Below, piece after piece: positions 54,964 to 63,977 of a stretch of DNA of 64,000 nt. The translations under genes and the position numbers were made by a program. Position 1 is the stretch's first letter; each line of letters opens with the position of its first letter. The notes beneath the pieces were generated by a model. It was not told where the DNA came from. It did no database searches and was given only the letters and a program-made list of their open reading frames with translations. The stretch comes from Nonomuraea sp. NBC_00507 (lineage in GTDB: Bacteria; Actinomycetota; Actinomycetes; Streptosporangiales; Streptosporangiaceae): positions 11,036,001-11,100,000 of the forward strand of contig NZ_CP107853.1 of NCBI RefSeq assembly GCF_036013525.1. Reading direction: 5' to 3'.

Positions 54964-56208
54964 GTGAAGAACAAGGTCCTGATCACGCTCTCGCTCTTGC
55001 TGGGGCTCTCGGCGGTTTCCGTGCCCGCCGAGGCCCAGGCCGGTTTCAAGCGAGTCGCGTACTTCATCCAATGGGGCATCTACGGCCGCAACTACCACGT
55101 CAAGGACGTGGACGCCACGGGCGCGGCGGCCAAGCTCACCCACCTCAACTATGCGTTCGGGTTCGTCAACGCCGAGGGCTCCTGCTACTCGGCCGACCCA
55201 TGGGCCGACTGGCAGCGGCCGGTGCCGGCCGAGCAGAGCGTGGACGGCGTGGCCGACGCGCCCGGACAGGCCCTGAACGGCAACCTGAACCAGCTCCGCA
55301 AGCTCAAGGCCAAGCACCCGGGGCTCAAGGTGCTGATCTCGCTGGGCGGCTGGACCGGCTCGAAGCACTTCTCCGACGCCGTGCTCACCGCAGAGTCGCG
55401 TGCCACGCTGGCGCGCTCCTGCATCGACCTGTGGCTGCGCGGCGACCTGCCGGGGCTGGAGCCGGGCGCGGGAGCCGGCGTGTTCGACGGGATCGACCTG
55501 GACTGGGAGTGGCCCGGCTCGTCCGGGGCCGAGGGGAACGTCATCCGCCCCGAGGACAAGCAGAACTTCACGCTCTTCGTGGAGGAGCTACGCTCCCAGC
55601 TCAAGGCCTACTCGAGGGCCGCGCAGCTGACGGCCTTCCTGCCGGCCGCCGCCGCCAAGATCGACGCCGGCTTCGAGGTACGGCGCGTCTTCAGCCAGCT
55701 CGACTTCGCCACCATCCAGGGCTACGACCTGCACGGCACCTGGGAGCCGCAGACCGGGCACAACGGCAACCTGTTCACCGACCGGCGGGATCCGAACCCC
55801 GTGAAGTACAGCGTCGACCAGACCGTCCGCGACTACCTTTCCCGTGGGGCGCCCGCACGCAAGATCGTGGTCGGGGTGCCCGCCTACGGCCAGGGCTGGA
55901 CCGGCGTCACTGGCGGTGACGGCCTCTACAAGCCCGCCACCGGACCCGCTCCCGGCAAGTGGGCCCCTGGCAGCGAGGACTACAAGGACCTGGTGAACAA
56001 GCCGGGCAAGCGCTACCGGGACCTGCGCACCGGGGCGATGTGGCTCTACGACGGCAACGAGTTCTGGTCGTACGACGATCCGGCGATGATGCTGCAGAAG
56101 GCGGCCTACATCCGGCTCAAGGGCCTGGGCGGGTCGATGATGTGGTCGATCGACCAGGACGACGCGCGCGCCTCCCTCACCTCGGCGCTGTATTCGGTCC
56201 TGCGCTGA
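54964..56208 (+). CDS. Secreted GH18 chitinase
   Basis: An endochitinase-like enzyme. A Sec signal peptide (KVLITLSLLLGLSAVSVPAEAQA) is followed by a single TIM-barrel catalytic domain. The GH18 signature D-x-x-D-x-D-x-E is intact in FDGIDLDWEWPG, the Glu being the proton donor, and SLGGWTGSKHF precedes it. The insertion with YDLHGTWEP, GVPAYGQGW and the closing GLGGSMMWSIDQDD are typical of subfamily A chitinases (ChiC/D type). No chitin-binding domain is encoded. The GTG at 54964 follows GGGAGACG. It is probably substrate-induced through the palindrome upstream. Confidence 0.93.
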   Translation: MKNKVLITLSLLLGLSAVSVPAEAQAGFKRVAYFIQWGIYGRNYHVKDVDATGAAAKLTHLNYAFGFVNAEGSCYSADPWADWQRPVPAEQSVDGVADAPGQALNGNLNQLRKLKAKHPGLKVLISLGGWTGSKHFSDAVLTAESRATLARSCIDLWLRGDLPGLEPGAGAGVFDGIDLDWEWPGSSGAEGNVIRPEDKQNFTLFVEELRSQLKAYSRAAQLTAFLPAAAAKIDAGFEVRRVFSQLDFATIQGYDLHGTWEPQTGHNGNLFTDRRDPNPVKYSVDQTVRDYLSRGAPARKIVVGVPAYGQGWTGVTGGDGLYKPATGPAPGKWAPGSEDYKDLVNKPGKRYRDLRTGAMWLYDGNEFWSYDDPAMMLQKAAYIRLKGLGGSMMWSIDQDDARASLTSALYSVLR

Positions 56209-56233
56209 GAATCCCTGGCCGGGTAGGGGGCCT

Positions 56234-56860
56234 CTACCCGGCCAGCACCTTTTCCGCCATCTCGTCCCATCGACTGTCATGTCCGGGAACGGCAAGAATG
56301 CGGCGTAGAGCGTCCTTGTCCCCGTGGTGGGCACGGAACCAGTCGGCCACCGTCACCCCGATCTCCGGACGGGAGACGACCTCCACCTCGTCGCCGGCCC
56401 CCAGCTCGCCGAGCTCGATCACCCTCAGGTAGGCCCCAGGCCGCGCCGCGTCGGTGAAGCGCTTGACCCAGCCGGGCTCGTCCATCCAGTTGCGGAACAC
56501 CACGCACGGCACCCGAGGCCCGGTCACCTCGAGCACGGCGCTGCCCACCCGCCACCGCTCGCCGATCACGGCCTCGTTGACGTCGAGGCCGTAGGTGGTG
56601 AGGTTTTCGCCGAACCGCCCGTCACGCACCTCCCGCCCCAGCTCGGCCTCCCACCAGTCGTAGTCCTCTCTGGCGTAGGAGTAGACGGCGTGGTCGGGGG
56701 ACCCGTGGTGCTCCTTGTCGGCCCGCTCGTCGCCGGACAGCCCGTTGGCGAGGACCTCGACACGGTGCGTGACAGCTTGCTTGTCTATGGCCGTACGCCC
56801 CATCTTCCCGGCCCATTCAGCCTCGACCGTTGTGCCCACGTTGACGGAGAGAATGCGCAT
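56234..56860 (-). CDS. MOSC domain protein (YiiM-like)
   Basis: MOSC domains bind sulfur and molybdenum cofactor-related ligands. Visible elements are DKQAVTHRVEVLANGLSGDERADKEHHGSPDHAVYSYAREDYDWW, FGENLTTYGLDVNEAVIGERWRVG and the reactive cysteine in GPRVPCVVF. At 208 aa the protein is a stand-alone MOSC unit. In relatives it takes part in detoxifying N-hydroxylated compounds. It converges on the chitinase gene (26-nt gap). Confidence 0.85.
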   Translation of the reverse strand: MRILSVNVGTTVEAEWAGKMGRTAIDKQAVTHRVEVLANGLSGDERADKEHHGSPDHAVYSYAREDYDWWEAELGREVRDGRFGENLTTYGLDVNEAVIGERWRVGSAVLEVTGPRVPCVVFRNWMDEPGWVKRFTDAARPGAYLRVIELGELGAGDEVEVVSRPEIGVTVADWFRAHHGDKDALRRILAVPGHDSRWDEMAEKVLAG

Positions 56861-56895
56861 GAATCGGACGGTAACACTCCGCCCTGCGACTCCCT

Positions 56896-57204
56896 TCAGC
56901 CGCCACCTACCTCACCGCAGTTGAGCTGCGACTCGGCATCGAACCCGGCCAGCTGTAACAACGTCTCCAGCGCGGCCTGCCGGGTCTCCTCGACCGAGTC
57001 ACCCCGCTCACCGAAGCACTCGGCCGCCACATCCAGCAGCGCCGTGACGACGGCGGCGTCGGGATAAGGCACGTCGACCATCACCGTTCCACCGTCTCCG
57101 TCCACTCCGGCCGCATCCAGGTGCCGGCTCAGCAGCCGTCTGGCCTCCTCGGCCACAGCGACCCCCAGCACCGCCGCACGCTCGAATCGCTCAGAAGCAA
57201 TCAC
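56896..57204 (-). CDS. Small hypothetical protein (102 aa)
   Basis: A mostly helical acidic protein: IASERFERAAVLGVAVAEEARRLLSRHLDAAG, then DVPYPDAAVVTALLDVAAECFGERGDSVEETRQAALETLLQLAGF. I start it at the GTG 57204, since GGAGGG lies 4 nt upstream; the longer frame to 57255 has no signal. It ends about 35 nt upstream of the MOSC gene on the same strand. No known family. Confidence 0.55.
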   Translation of the reverse strand: MIASERFERAAVLGVAVAEEARRLLSRHLDAAGVDGDGGTVMVDVPYPDAAVVTALLDVAAECFGERGDSVEETRQAALETLLQLAGFDAESQLNCGEVGGG

Positions 57205-57310
57205 GCCACCCTCCAGTCGCACAGGCGTTCGGGAAGAGACGGTAGTCGGCGGCACCGACAGAATTCCGGCGCCTTGCGTGGGCGGCGGACGGACTGGTTA
57301 GGCTCGAACG

Positions 57311-57934
57311 GTGTACGACTCGATCATCAGCGTTTCCGGACTCACGGTGGAGCTCGGCGGCAACCCGGTGTTGCGGGACATGAGCCTGACCGTGGCCACC
57401 GGCGAGATCGTGGCCGTCGTCGGCCCCAACGGATCGGGCAAGTCGACCCTGCTGCGCTGCCTGGCCGGGCTCCAGCCCGCCGCCTCCGGCGAGGTGCGGG
57501 TGTTCGGGAAGCCTCCGGTCGACGACGGCCCCTTCTGGCACCGGGTCGCGCTGCTGGGCGACGAGCCCGCCTGGTATCCGGGGCTGACCGCGCGCGAGCA
57601 CCTGGAGCTGATGGCGGCCGTGCATCCCACGGCGCGGATGACGGTCGAGGCGGCACTGGAGGTGTTCTCCCTGGTGGAGCGGGCCGACGCGGTGCCGCTG
57701 AACCTGTCGACCGGCCAGCGGCAGCGTCTCTCGCTGGCCGCCACGCTGCTCAGGCCGAGCACGTTGCTCCTGCTCGACGAGCCGGAACGCGGCCTGGACG
57801 ACGATTTCCGCGGCCGGCTGGCCGGCCTGCTGGCCGCGTACACGGACGAGGGCGGCACCGTCGTCATGGCCACCCACGACCCGGGACTGGCCGCCCGCGC
57901 CCGCCAGGTCTCGCCGTCGGGCGTGACCGCATGA
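57311..57934 (+). CDS. ABC transporter ATP-binding protein
   Basis: A 207-residue ABC ATPase with Walker A GPNGSGKSTLLR, signature LSTGQRQRLSLAATLLRP, Walker B LLLLDEPERGL and the switch His of ATHDPGL. It is the nucleotide-binding half of a two-gene ABC system with the membrane protein 22 nt downstream, the usual arrangement for exporters with DUF6297 partners. The GTG start at 57311 is used. Cargo unknown. Confidence 0.92.
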   Translation: MYDSIISVSGLTVELGGNPVLRDMSLTVATGEIVAVVGPNGSGKSTLLRCLAGLQPAASGEVRVFGKPPVDDGPFWHRVALLGDEPAWYPGLTAREHLELMAAVHPTARMTVEAALEVFSLVERADAVPLNLSTGQRQRLSLAATLLRPSTLLLLDEPERGLDDDFRGRLAGLLAAYTDEGGTVVMATHDPGLAARARQVSPSGVTA

Positions 57935-57956
57935 GCCGCGTTCCGGAGGTGCGGGC

Positions 57957-59459
57957 ATGACGGAGTCCGGCGTCAGCGTGCGATCGGTGCGGGCTTTCGT
58001 GCGGTCACACGGCCGAACCCGCCGCAACGCGGCCGATTGGTACGTCACCGGGTTCTGCGTCGCGGTGTTCCTCGCCGTGGTCGGCGATCCGCTCGCCGAC
58101 GTGCTGGCGGGGCTGGCCGGGCCCGGCCAGCCCGCCCGGATGGGGGCGGGAGTGGCGCTGATCGCGCTGGCGGTGGCCGCCTACCTGGCCGCGGCGCGGG
58201 CGGCGGGGCCGGTGATGCTTCCTGGGCCGGACGCGTCCTGGTTGTTGCTCTCGCCGCTGAACCGGCGGCACCTGCTGGGACCTACCGGACGGGCGCTCCT
58301 CATGGTGGCGGTGGTCGCGGGCGCTCTGCTCGGGCTGGGCGTGCTGGCGGTGCTGGGCGCGCCCGACCAGCTCGTGTGGCGGCTGCTCGGCGCGCTGGCG
58401 GTGGGCGTGTTCGCGGGCGTGGGCGGGATGGCGCTGGCGGTGCTGGCGCAGGCGTCCCAGTCGTGGCAGGTCTGGTTGACGGCCGCGATGGTGGCGTTCC
58501 TGGTGCTGGCGGCGGTGGCGGTCAGCGGGCAGCTCCGTACGGTGCTGGCCATCGCGGCCGGCGCACCGCTCCAGGCGGTGGCCGCGGCGGCGGGCTGCGC
58601 CGCCGTAGCCTCAGGCCTGCTGGTACGGCAGGCGTGGGCGGCGCTGGACAGGATCCCCGCCCGCGACATCATGGCGGCCTCGACCCGGGCCGGACACGTG
58701 GCGAGCGCGGCCGTCGGCATGGATCCGGGGACGTTCACGTGGATCGCCGAGGACAAGCACTGGAGGGCCAGGACGCTCCTCTCGCGACGGTGGCCATCGC
58801 TGCCGGCGCCCCTGGCGCTGGCCTGGCAGGACTGGCGCCGCCTGGCCCGCAGGCCGGGGCGCCTGGCGGCGATGCTCGCGACCGCCGCGCTTCCTGTGGT
58901 GCTGGCCCAGGCCGGTTTTTCGCCTGCGGCGCTCGGAGTGGCCGTGCTGGCGGGCGGGCTGGCCGTGGCCGCGTCGAGCGCGACGGGCGCGCGGCGTGAC
59001 AGCGACAACCCGGCGCTGGCCAGGTTGATCGGTGTGGGCCACCGCCCGGCGCTGGCGGCCCGCGCGGTGCTGCCCGCACTGCTGAGCGGCGCCTGGACCG
59101 CCACTGCCCTGACCGGCTTGGTCCTGACCGGTGGGTCTCCTCTGACGGGCCCGGCAGGGGTCGCGGTCTCGTGGTTGGCGGGGCTGCTCGTCGCTCCCGC
59201 GCTGGCCGCTGGGGGACTGCGGATGGCGCGGCGGAGCCCGGTCGATCACTCGCTTCCGATCATCGAGACCGCTGGGGGCGCCATCCCGCTCGGGCCGGTG
59301 TTGTGGGCGGTCACGGGCGTGGACGTGGCGGTGGCCGGCTGCCTGCCGGCCTTGATCGCGCTGGCGTCCCCGGCACCCGTCCCTGGCGCGCTGCTGGCGG
59401 CCCAAGCGGTGGCCGGTGTGGCGGTGCTGGCGGGTTACGTGTGGCGGACCGCGCGCTGA
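57957..59459 (+). CDS. DUF6297-type ABC transporter membrane protein (500 aa)
   Basis: About ten to twelve hydrophobic helices occur. A basic amphipathic start (VRAFVRSHGRTRRNAADWYVT) precedes the first helix, and ARAAGPVMLPGPDASWLLLSPLNRRHLL is a hallmark of DUF6297. The cytoplasmic loop in the middle (VASAAVGMDPGTFTWIAEDKHWRARTLL) faces the ATPase. It is co-transcribed with the ATP-binding gene. No substrate can be read. Confidence 0.8.
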   Translation: MTESGVSVRSVRAFVRSHGRTRRNAADWYVTGFCVAVFLAVVGDPLADVLAGLAGPGQPARMGAGVALIALAVAAYLAAARAAGPVMLPGPDASWLLLSPLNRRHLLGPTGRALLMVAVVAGALLGLGVLAVLGAPDQLVWRLLGALAVGVFAGVGGMALAVLAQASQSWQVWLTAAMVAFLVLAAVAVSGQLRTVLAIAAGAPLQAVAAAAGCAAVASGLLVRQAWAALDRIPARDIMAASTRAGHVASAAVGMDPGTFTWIAEDKHWRARTLLSRRWPSLPAPLALAWQDWRRLARRPGRLAAMLATAALPVVLAQAGFSPAALGVAVLAGGLAVAASSATGARRDSDNPALARLIGVGHRPALAARAVLPALLSGAWTATALTGLVLTGGSPLTGPAGVAVSWLAGLLVAPALAAGGLRMARRSPVDHSLPIIETAGGAIPLGPVLWAVTGVDVAVAGCLPALIALASPAPVPGALLAAQAVAGVAVLAGYVWRTAR

Positions 59460-59466
59460 AGCACGC

Positions 59467-59958
59467 TCAGGCGACGTACACGTCGCTCGGCACTCCCCCG
59501 TACGGAATCGTGCGGTCCCTGTGCATGCCCGCGCGCTCCGCCACCCTCCGTGACGGCGCGTTGGTGTCGCGGATCACGGCCACCACGGTCCCGAGCCGCT
59601 TGCCGACTCTTAGCGCCGCCTCGACGAGCTCCAGCGCGTACCCGTGCCCCCACGCCGACGGCCGGAACCGGTAGTAGAGGTTCAGCACGTGATCCCCGTC
59701 GACGATGGCGTGGCGCAATCCGCCGAAACCGATCACCTCCGGCTCCCCCAGCAGCCGTGCCGCCCAATAGCCGAGCCCGCGTTCGTCCCAGTCGGCGAGC
59801 CACAGATCCAGCATGGCTCGGCTGGACTCCAGATCGGGGGACGGACCTGAGGGGTTGTACACGCTCGTACGCGGGTCGGAGTGAAGCTCGTGCACGGCTG
59901 GCAGATCGTCGGCTGTGACGCGAGATAGCAGCATTCGCGCCGTTTGCACCACTTCCAT
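59467..59958 (-). CDS. GNAT family N-acetyltransferase (RimJ/RimL-like)
   Basis: The 163-residue protein begins MEVVQTARMLLSRVTADDLPAVHELHSDPRT and has the motif-A region FRPSAWGHGYALELVEAALRVG (R/Q-x-x-G-x-G/A form). The C-terminal VIRDTNAPSRRVAERAGMHRDR is typical of ribosomal-protein-type acetyltransferases. I use ATG 59958; a frame to 60054 has no good signal. The gene ends 8 nt from the convergent permease stop. Confidence 0.82.
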   Translation of the reverse strand: MEVVQTARMLLSRVTADDLPAVHELHSDPRTSVYNPSGPSPDLESSRAMLDLWLADWDERGLGYWAARLLGEPEVIGFGGLRHAIVDGDHVLNLYYRFRPSAWGHGYALELVEAALRVGKRLGTVVAVIRDTNAPSRRVAERAGMHRDRTIPYGGVPSDVYVA

Positions 59959-59988
59959 GCATTCAGGGTAGCCGTTATCATCGATAGG

Positions 59989-60004
59989 CAATCGCTGCCG
60001 ATTG
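59989..60004. promoter_or_regulatory. Possible operator with nested repeats
   Basis: caatcg (59989-59994) and cgattg (59999-60004) form a palindrome with a 4-nt centre. Copies of gataggc[a/g] flank it (59983 and 60005). It lies between the divergent GNAT gene and the small protein at 60017, within 30 nt of both starts, and may be an operator. No regulator gene is adjacent. Confidence 0.35.
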
Positions 60005-60016
60005 ATAGGCGATGGG

Positions 60017-60310
60017 ATGGACGTACCGAAGATCCAGTCCGCACTGAGGCTCATCGCGCGCGGGCTGGAGGAGCTGGCGGGAGCGCTCGGCGATCAGGAC
60101 GCGGGCGAGGACGAGCGGACGGCCCGGGTCATCCGGGAGTGGGGGCGCCGTGGCCTCACTCAGAAGGAGGCGTCGGAACTGTTCCAGCGGCACGGGTTCG
60201 CCCCGCAGACCACGGGGGGCTGGGCGCGCGGTGAGTGGGTGGAGCTCGGTGACGACGGGCTGCGCTACCTCACCGCCAAGTCCCATGCCTGGCTGGAGGA
60301 GCGCTCATGA
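60017..60310 (+). CDS. Small conserved-looking hypothetical protein (97 aa)
   Basis: The N-terminal helix (VPKIQSALRLIARGLEELAGAL) is followed by an acidic linker and a segment, RVIREWGRRGLTQKEASELFQRHGFAPQTTGGWARGEWV, that reads like a helix-turn-helix (LTQKEASELFQRHGFAPQTTGGW). A TTG at 60002 is an alternative start. Its stop overlaps the thioesterase gene (ATGA), so it may be a small regulator or partner of it. I do not know the family. Confidence 0.5.
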   Translation: MDVPKIQSALRLIARGLEELAGALGDQDAGEDERTARVIREWGRRGLTQKEASELFQRHGFAPQTTGGWARGEWVELGDDGLRYLTAKSHAWLEERS

Positions 60311-60723
60311 TCTTCTCGGTGCGCATCGCCGTACGCGGCTACGAGCTCGACACGCAGGGCCACGTCAACAGCGCCGTCTACCACCAGTACGGCGACCATG
60401 CCCGCTGGGAGTGCCTGCGCGCCGCCGGCATCTCGATCGACGACCTGCTGACCAGCGGCATCGGCCCCGTCACTCTGGAGAACACCATCCGCTACCACCG
60501 GGAGCTACGCGGCGGCGACGAGGTGGACGTGACGTGCGCGTTCGAGTGGGGTGAAGGGAGGACGTTCCTGGTCAGTCAGGAGTTCAGACGTGCGGACGGC
60601 GTCCTGGCCGCCGAGATGACCGGCGTCGGCGGGCTGATGGACCTTCAAGCCCGGCGGCTGCTCGGGGACCCCAGGTCACGCTGGCGTGCGCTCGCGCGCA
60701 CACCGGAGATCCTGGGGCTCTGA
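60307..60723 (+). CDS. Acyl-CoA thioesterase, hotdog fold (4HBT family)
   Basis: The 138-residue protein starts with the family motif VAVRGYELDTQGHVNSAVYHQYGDHARWE, where the Asp and His region of the 4HBT thioesterases is recognisable, and RYHRELRGGDEVDV completes the strand pattern. It hydrolyses acyl-CoA thioesters of unknown chain type. It is coupled to the small upstream gene by an ATGA overlap and converges on lepA (3-nt gap). Confidence 0.82.
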   Translation: MIFSVRIAVRGYELDTQGHVNSAVYHQYGDHARWECLRAAGISIDDLLTSGIGPVTLENTIRYHRELRGGDEVDVTCAFEWGEGRTFLVSQEFRRADGVLAAEMTGVGGLMDLQARRLLGDPRSRWRALARTPEILGL

Positions 60724-60726
60724 ACG

Positions 60727-62556
60727 TTACTTCTTGGCCTTGTCGGTGCTGGAGTCGGTGGACAGCGCGGCGACAAAGGCCTCCTGGGGCACCTCGACCC
60801 GGCCGACCATCTTCATCCGCTTCTTGCCTTCCTTCTGCTTCTCCAGCAGCTTGCGCTTACGGGAGATGTCACCGCCGTAGCACTTGGCGAGGACGTCCTT
60901 GCGGATGGCGCGGATGTTCTCGCGGGCGATGACCCTGGCCCCGATGGCGGCCTGGATCGGCACCTCGAACTGCTGCCGGGGGATCAGCTCGCGCAGCTTC
61001 TTGGCCATGTCCACGCCGTATGCGTACGCCTTGTCCTTGTGCACGATCGCGCTGAACGCGTCGACGGGCTCGCCCTGCAGCAGGATGTCGACCTTGACCA
61101 GCTCGGACTCCTGCTCCCCCGCAGGCTCGTAGTCGAGCGAGGCGTAGCCCCGGGTGCGCGACTTGAGCTGGTCGAAGAAGTCGAAGATGATCTCGCCCAG
61201 CGGCAGCGTGTAGCGGATCTCGACCCGGTCCTCCGACAGGTAGTCCATGCCGAGCAGCTGCCCGCGCCGCCCCTGGCAGATCTCCATGATCACGCCGATG
61301 AACTCGGCGGGCGCCAGGATGGTGGACTTGGTGACCGGCTCGAAGACCTGAGCGATCTTGCCGCCCGTGGGGAACTCCGACGGGTTGGTGACGGTGAGCT
61401 CCTTGCCGTCCTCCATGACCACGCGGTAGACCACGTTCGGCGCGGTGGAGATCAGCGACAGACCCCACTCGCGCTCCAGCCGCTCGCGCACGATCTCCAT
61501 GTGCAACAGACCGAGGAAGCCGACACGGAAACCGAAGCCGAGCGCGGCCGACGTCTCCGGCTCGTAGACCAGCGCGGCGTCGTTGAGCTGGAGCTTGTCG
61601 AGCGCCTCGCGCAGCTCCGGGTACTCGTCGCCGTCGATCGGATAGAGCCCCGAGAACACCATCGGCTTCGGGTGCTCGTAGCCGGCCAGCATCTCGCTGG
61701 CGCCCTTGACCGCAGAGGTGACCGTGTCACCCACGCGCGACTGGCGCACGTCCTTCACGCCGGTGATGAGGTAGCCCACCTCGCCGACGCCCAGCCCCCG
61801 CTCGGCGACTGTGGGCTCGGGCGAGATGACGCCGATCTCCAGGGTCTCGTGCGTGGCCATGGTGGACATCATCAGGATGCGCTCACGCTTGCCCAGATGG
61901 CCGTCGATGACCCGGACGTACGTGACCACGCCCCGGTAGGTGTCGTAGACCGAGTCGAAGATCAGCGCCCGGGCGGGCGCGTCGGCGACGCCCACCGGCG
62001 CCGGGATCGTCGCGACCACGTGGTCGAGCAGCTCACGCACACCTTCGCCGGTCTTGCCCGACACCCTGAGCACATCGGACGGATCGCAGCCGATCAGCCC
62101 GGCCAGCTCCTCGGCGAACTTCTCCGGCTGCGCCGCGGGCAGGTCGATCTTGTTGAGGACCGGGATGATGTGCAGGTCGGCGTTCATGGCCAGGTAGAGG
62201 TTGGCCAGCGTCTGCGCCTCGATGCCCTGGGCCGCGTCGACCAGCAGGACCGCGCCCTCACACGCCTGCAGCGAACGGGACACCTCGTAGGTGAAGTCGA
62301 CGTGCCCCGGAGTGTCGATCATGTTGAGCACGTGGCCGTCCCACGGCAGCCGCACGGCCTGCGACTTGATCGTGATGCCGCGCTCGCGCTCGATGTCCAT
62401 CCTGTCGAGGTATTGCGCGCGCATGGAGCGTTCGTCGACCACGCCGGTGATCTGCAGCATCCGGTCGGCAAGGGTCGACTTGCCATGGTCGATGTGCGCG
62501 ATGATGCAGAAGTTGCGGATCAACGCGGGGTCGGTCTGGCCAGGCTGAGTGCGCAC
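60727..62556 (-). CDS. lepA: Elongation factor 4 (LepA)
   Basis: A translational GTPase that helps initiation complexes and remodels stalled ribosomes. G1 is [16 protein letters not shown]3 DTPGHVDF, G4 NKID. The LepA-specific C-terminal domain ends with [36 protein letters not shown], which is diagnostic. The length is 609 aa from the GTG at 62556. A TTG at 62586 and an ATG at 62631 extend the frame but lack clear sites. Gene order lepA/rpsT is conserved across actinobacteria. Confidence 0.95.
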   Translation of the reverse strand: MRTQPGQTDPALIRNFCIIAHIDHGKSTLADRMLQITGVVDERSMRAQYLDRMDIERERGITIKSQAVRLPWDGHVLNMIDTPGHVDFTYEVSRSLQACEGAVLLVDAAQGIEAQTLANLYLAMNADLHIIPVLNKIDLPAAQPEKFAEELAGLIGCDPSDVLRVSGKTGEGVRELLDHVVATIPAPVGVADAPARALIFDSVYDTYRGVVTYVRVIDGHLGKRERILMMSTMATHETLEIGVISPEPTVAERGLGVGEVGYLITGVKDVRQSRVGDTVTSAVKGASEMLAGYEHPKPMVFSGLYPIDGDEYPELREALDKLQLNDAALVYEPETSAALGFGFRVGFLGLLHMEIVRERLEREWGLSLISTAPNVVYRVVMEDGKELTVTNPSEFPTGGKIAQVFEPVTKSTILAPAEFIGVIMEICQGRRGQLLGMDYLSEDRVEIRYTLPLGEIIFDFFDQLKSRTRGYASLDYEPAGEQESELVKVDILLQGEPVDAFSAIVHKDKAYAYGVDMAKKLRELIPRQQFEVPIQAAIGARVIARENIRAIRKDVLAKCYGGDISRKRKLLEKQKEGKKRMKMVGRVEVPQEAFVAALSTDSSTDKAKK

Positions 62557-62611
62557 CGAAGTCCGTTTCGACAGGGTTGAGGTCAAGCGTCTTTCATGGT
62601 GACATGCCCAG

Positions 62612-63598
62612 GTGATTGCCCGAACCGTCATCCGCCGCGGCCTGCGCCTGCTCGCGCTTGCCTTGGTCGTCGTGGTGGCGCTGGCCGGCCTCCTCGCCGC
62701 CGCGCTCCGCCTTCAGTTTACCGGTGCCCCGGCGGCCTGGGCGAAGAGCACCGGCAACGACGCCCTCTGGCTGGGCCACATGTGGGTGGACGGCCGCCGC
62801 ACGGAACGCGACGTCGAACAGCTGGCGGTACGGCTACGCAGCACAGGCGTCAAGGACGTGTACGTGCACTCCGGCCCTTTCGAGTGGGACGGCAGCTTAA
62901 AACCGTCCAAATACCCCAGCGCAGCAAATTTCGTGACGTGGATGCACAAGCACCTCCCGGCCGTCCGCGTCTCCGCCTGGCTCGGCCAGAGCGTCAAGAA
63001 CGGCCTCGACCTCGACGACCCCCGGTCCCGCGAGAACGTCCTCGCCGGGATCGCCGCCATCATGAAGCAGGGCTACGACGGCATCCACTACAACTTCGAG
63101 CCCATCGGCGACGACGACACCGAATTCCTGGACCTGCTGGAGCGGACCAGACCGCACACGAAGCTCCTGTCCACGTCGGTCCCCCAGATCGAGCCGTACC
63201 CGGGCATGCGCCTGACCGCCAGAGCGATCCTGACCCACGACAAATACTGGTCCCACGGCTACTTCCAGCAGGTCGTCAGCCGCGTCGACCAGGTCGCGGT
63301 CATGACCTACGACTCCTTCACCCCGCTGCAGTCCCTGTACGGCGGCTACGTGGCCCGCCAGGCCGAGCTGGCCCTGGACCTGGCCCCCGACGACAAACTG
63401 GTGCTCATCGGCGCCCCGGCCTACCACGATCACGGGCTGGCCTGGGCCGACGCGGCCGAGAGCGTCGCGATGGCAGCCGAGGGCGCTAGGCTGGCGCTGA
63501 CCGAGCACGGCCGCCGCGAGCGCTTCGGCCTCGCCCTCTACGTGGACTTCGCCGCCACGGAGGAAGACTGGCGAGAGTACATGACACGCTGGCGTTGA
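62612..63598 (+). CDS. Membrane-anchored GH18-like (beta/alpha) barrel protein
   Basis: An N-terminal hydrophobic anchor ([24 protein letters not shown]) precedes a barrel domain without a clear cleavage site, so the protein probably stays in the membrane facing out. [19 protein letters not shown] is at the place of the GH18 D-x-x-D-x-D-x-E motif; the Glu (NFEP) is kept but the preceding Asp residues are altered. [11 protein letters not shown] matches the conserved MTYD strand. It may be a degenerate or non-chitin glycosidase. The GTG start is used. It diverges from lepA by 55 nt and precedes rpsT. Confidence 0.65.
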   Translation: MIARTVIRRGLRLLALALVVVVALAGLLAAALRLQFTGAPAAWAKSTGNDALWLGHMWVDGRRTERDVEQLAVRLRSTGVKDVYVHSGPFEWDGSLKPSKYPSAANFVTWMHKHLPAVRVSAWLGQSVKNGLDLDDPRSRENVLAGIAAIMKQGYDGIHYNFEPIGDDDTEFLDLLERTRPHTKLLSTSVPQIEPYPGMRLTARAILTHDKYWSHGYFQQVVSRVDQVAVMTYDSFTPLQSLYGGYVARQAELALDLAPDDKLVLIGAPAYHDHGLAWADAAESVAMAAEGARLALTEHGRRERFGLALYVDFAATEEDWREYMTRWR

Positions 63599-63707
63599 TT
63601 TGAGCGGCCTCCCCAGGTTATTGGTATGCTGTTCTACTGCGTGTGGCGCGCCCTCTCTCGAGCCCGCGCGCCCCATCCATCACCCAGACTCTCACCGAGG
63701 CTTCTTC

Positions 63708-63977
63708 GTGGCGAACATCAAGTCCCAGATCAAGCGCAACAAGCAGAACGAGAAGGCTCGTCTGCGTAACAAGGCGGTCAAGTCCTCTCTGAAGACGGCC
63801 GTCCGCAAGTTCCGCGAGGCCGCCGAGCAGGGCGACGTCGAGCAGGCTGTGGCGCTGCAGAAGACCGCCGCCCGTCAGCTGGACAAGGCCGTCAGCAAGG
63901 GCGTCATTCACAAAAACCAGGCCGCCAACCGCAAGTCGGCGATCGCCAAGCAGGCCGCGGCGCTGGCCGCCAAGTAA
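63708..63977 (+). CDS. rpsT: 30S ribosomal protein S20
   Basis: The small basic protein [29 protein letters not shown] with a helical C-terminus is S20, binding 16S rRNA early in 30S assembly. The GTG start at 63708 gives 89 aa, the normal length; the frame upstream to 63600 is not coding. The 5' region before it (63601-63707) has a TATGCT hexamer at about 63626, which may be the -10 of its promoter. The gene is complete within the window. Confidence 0.96.
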   Translation: MANIKSQIKRNKQNEKARLRNKAVKSSLKTAVRKFREAAEQGDVEQAVALQKTAARQLDKAVSKGVIHKNQAANRKSAIAKQAAALAAK

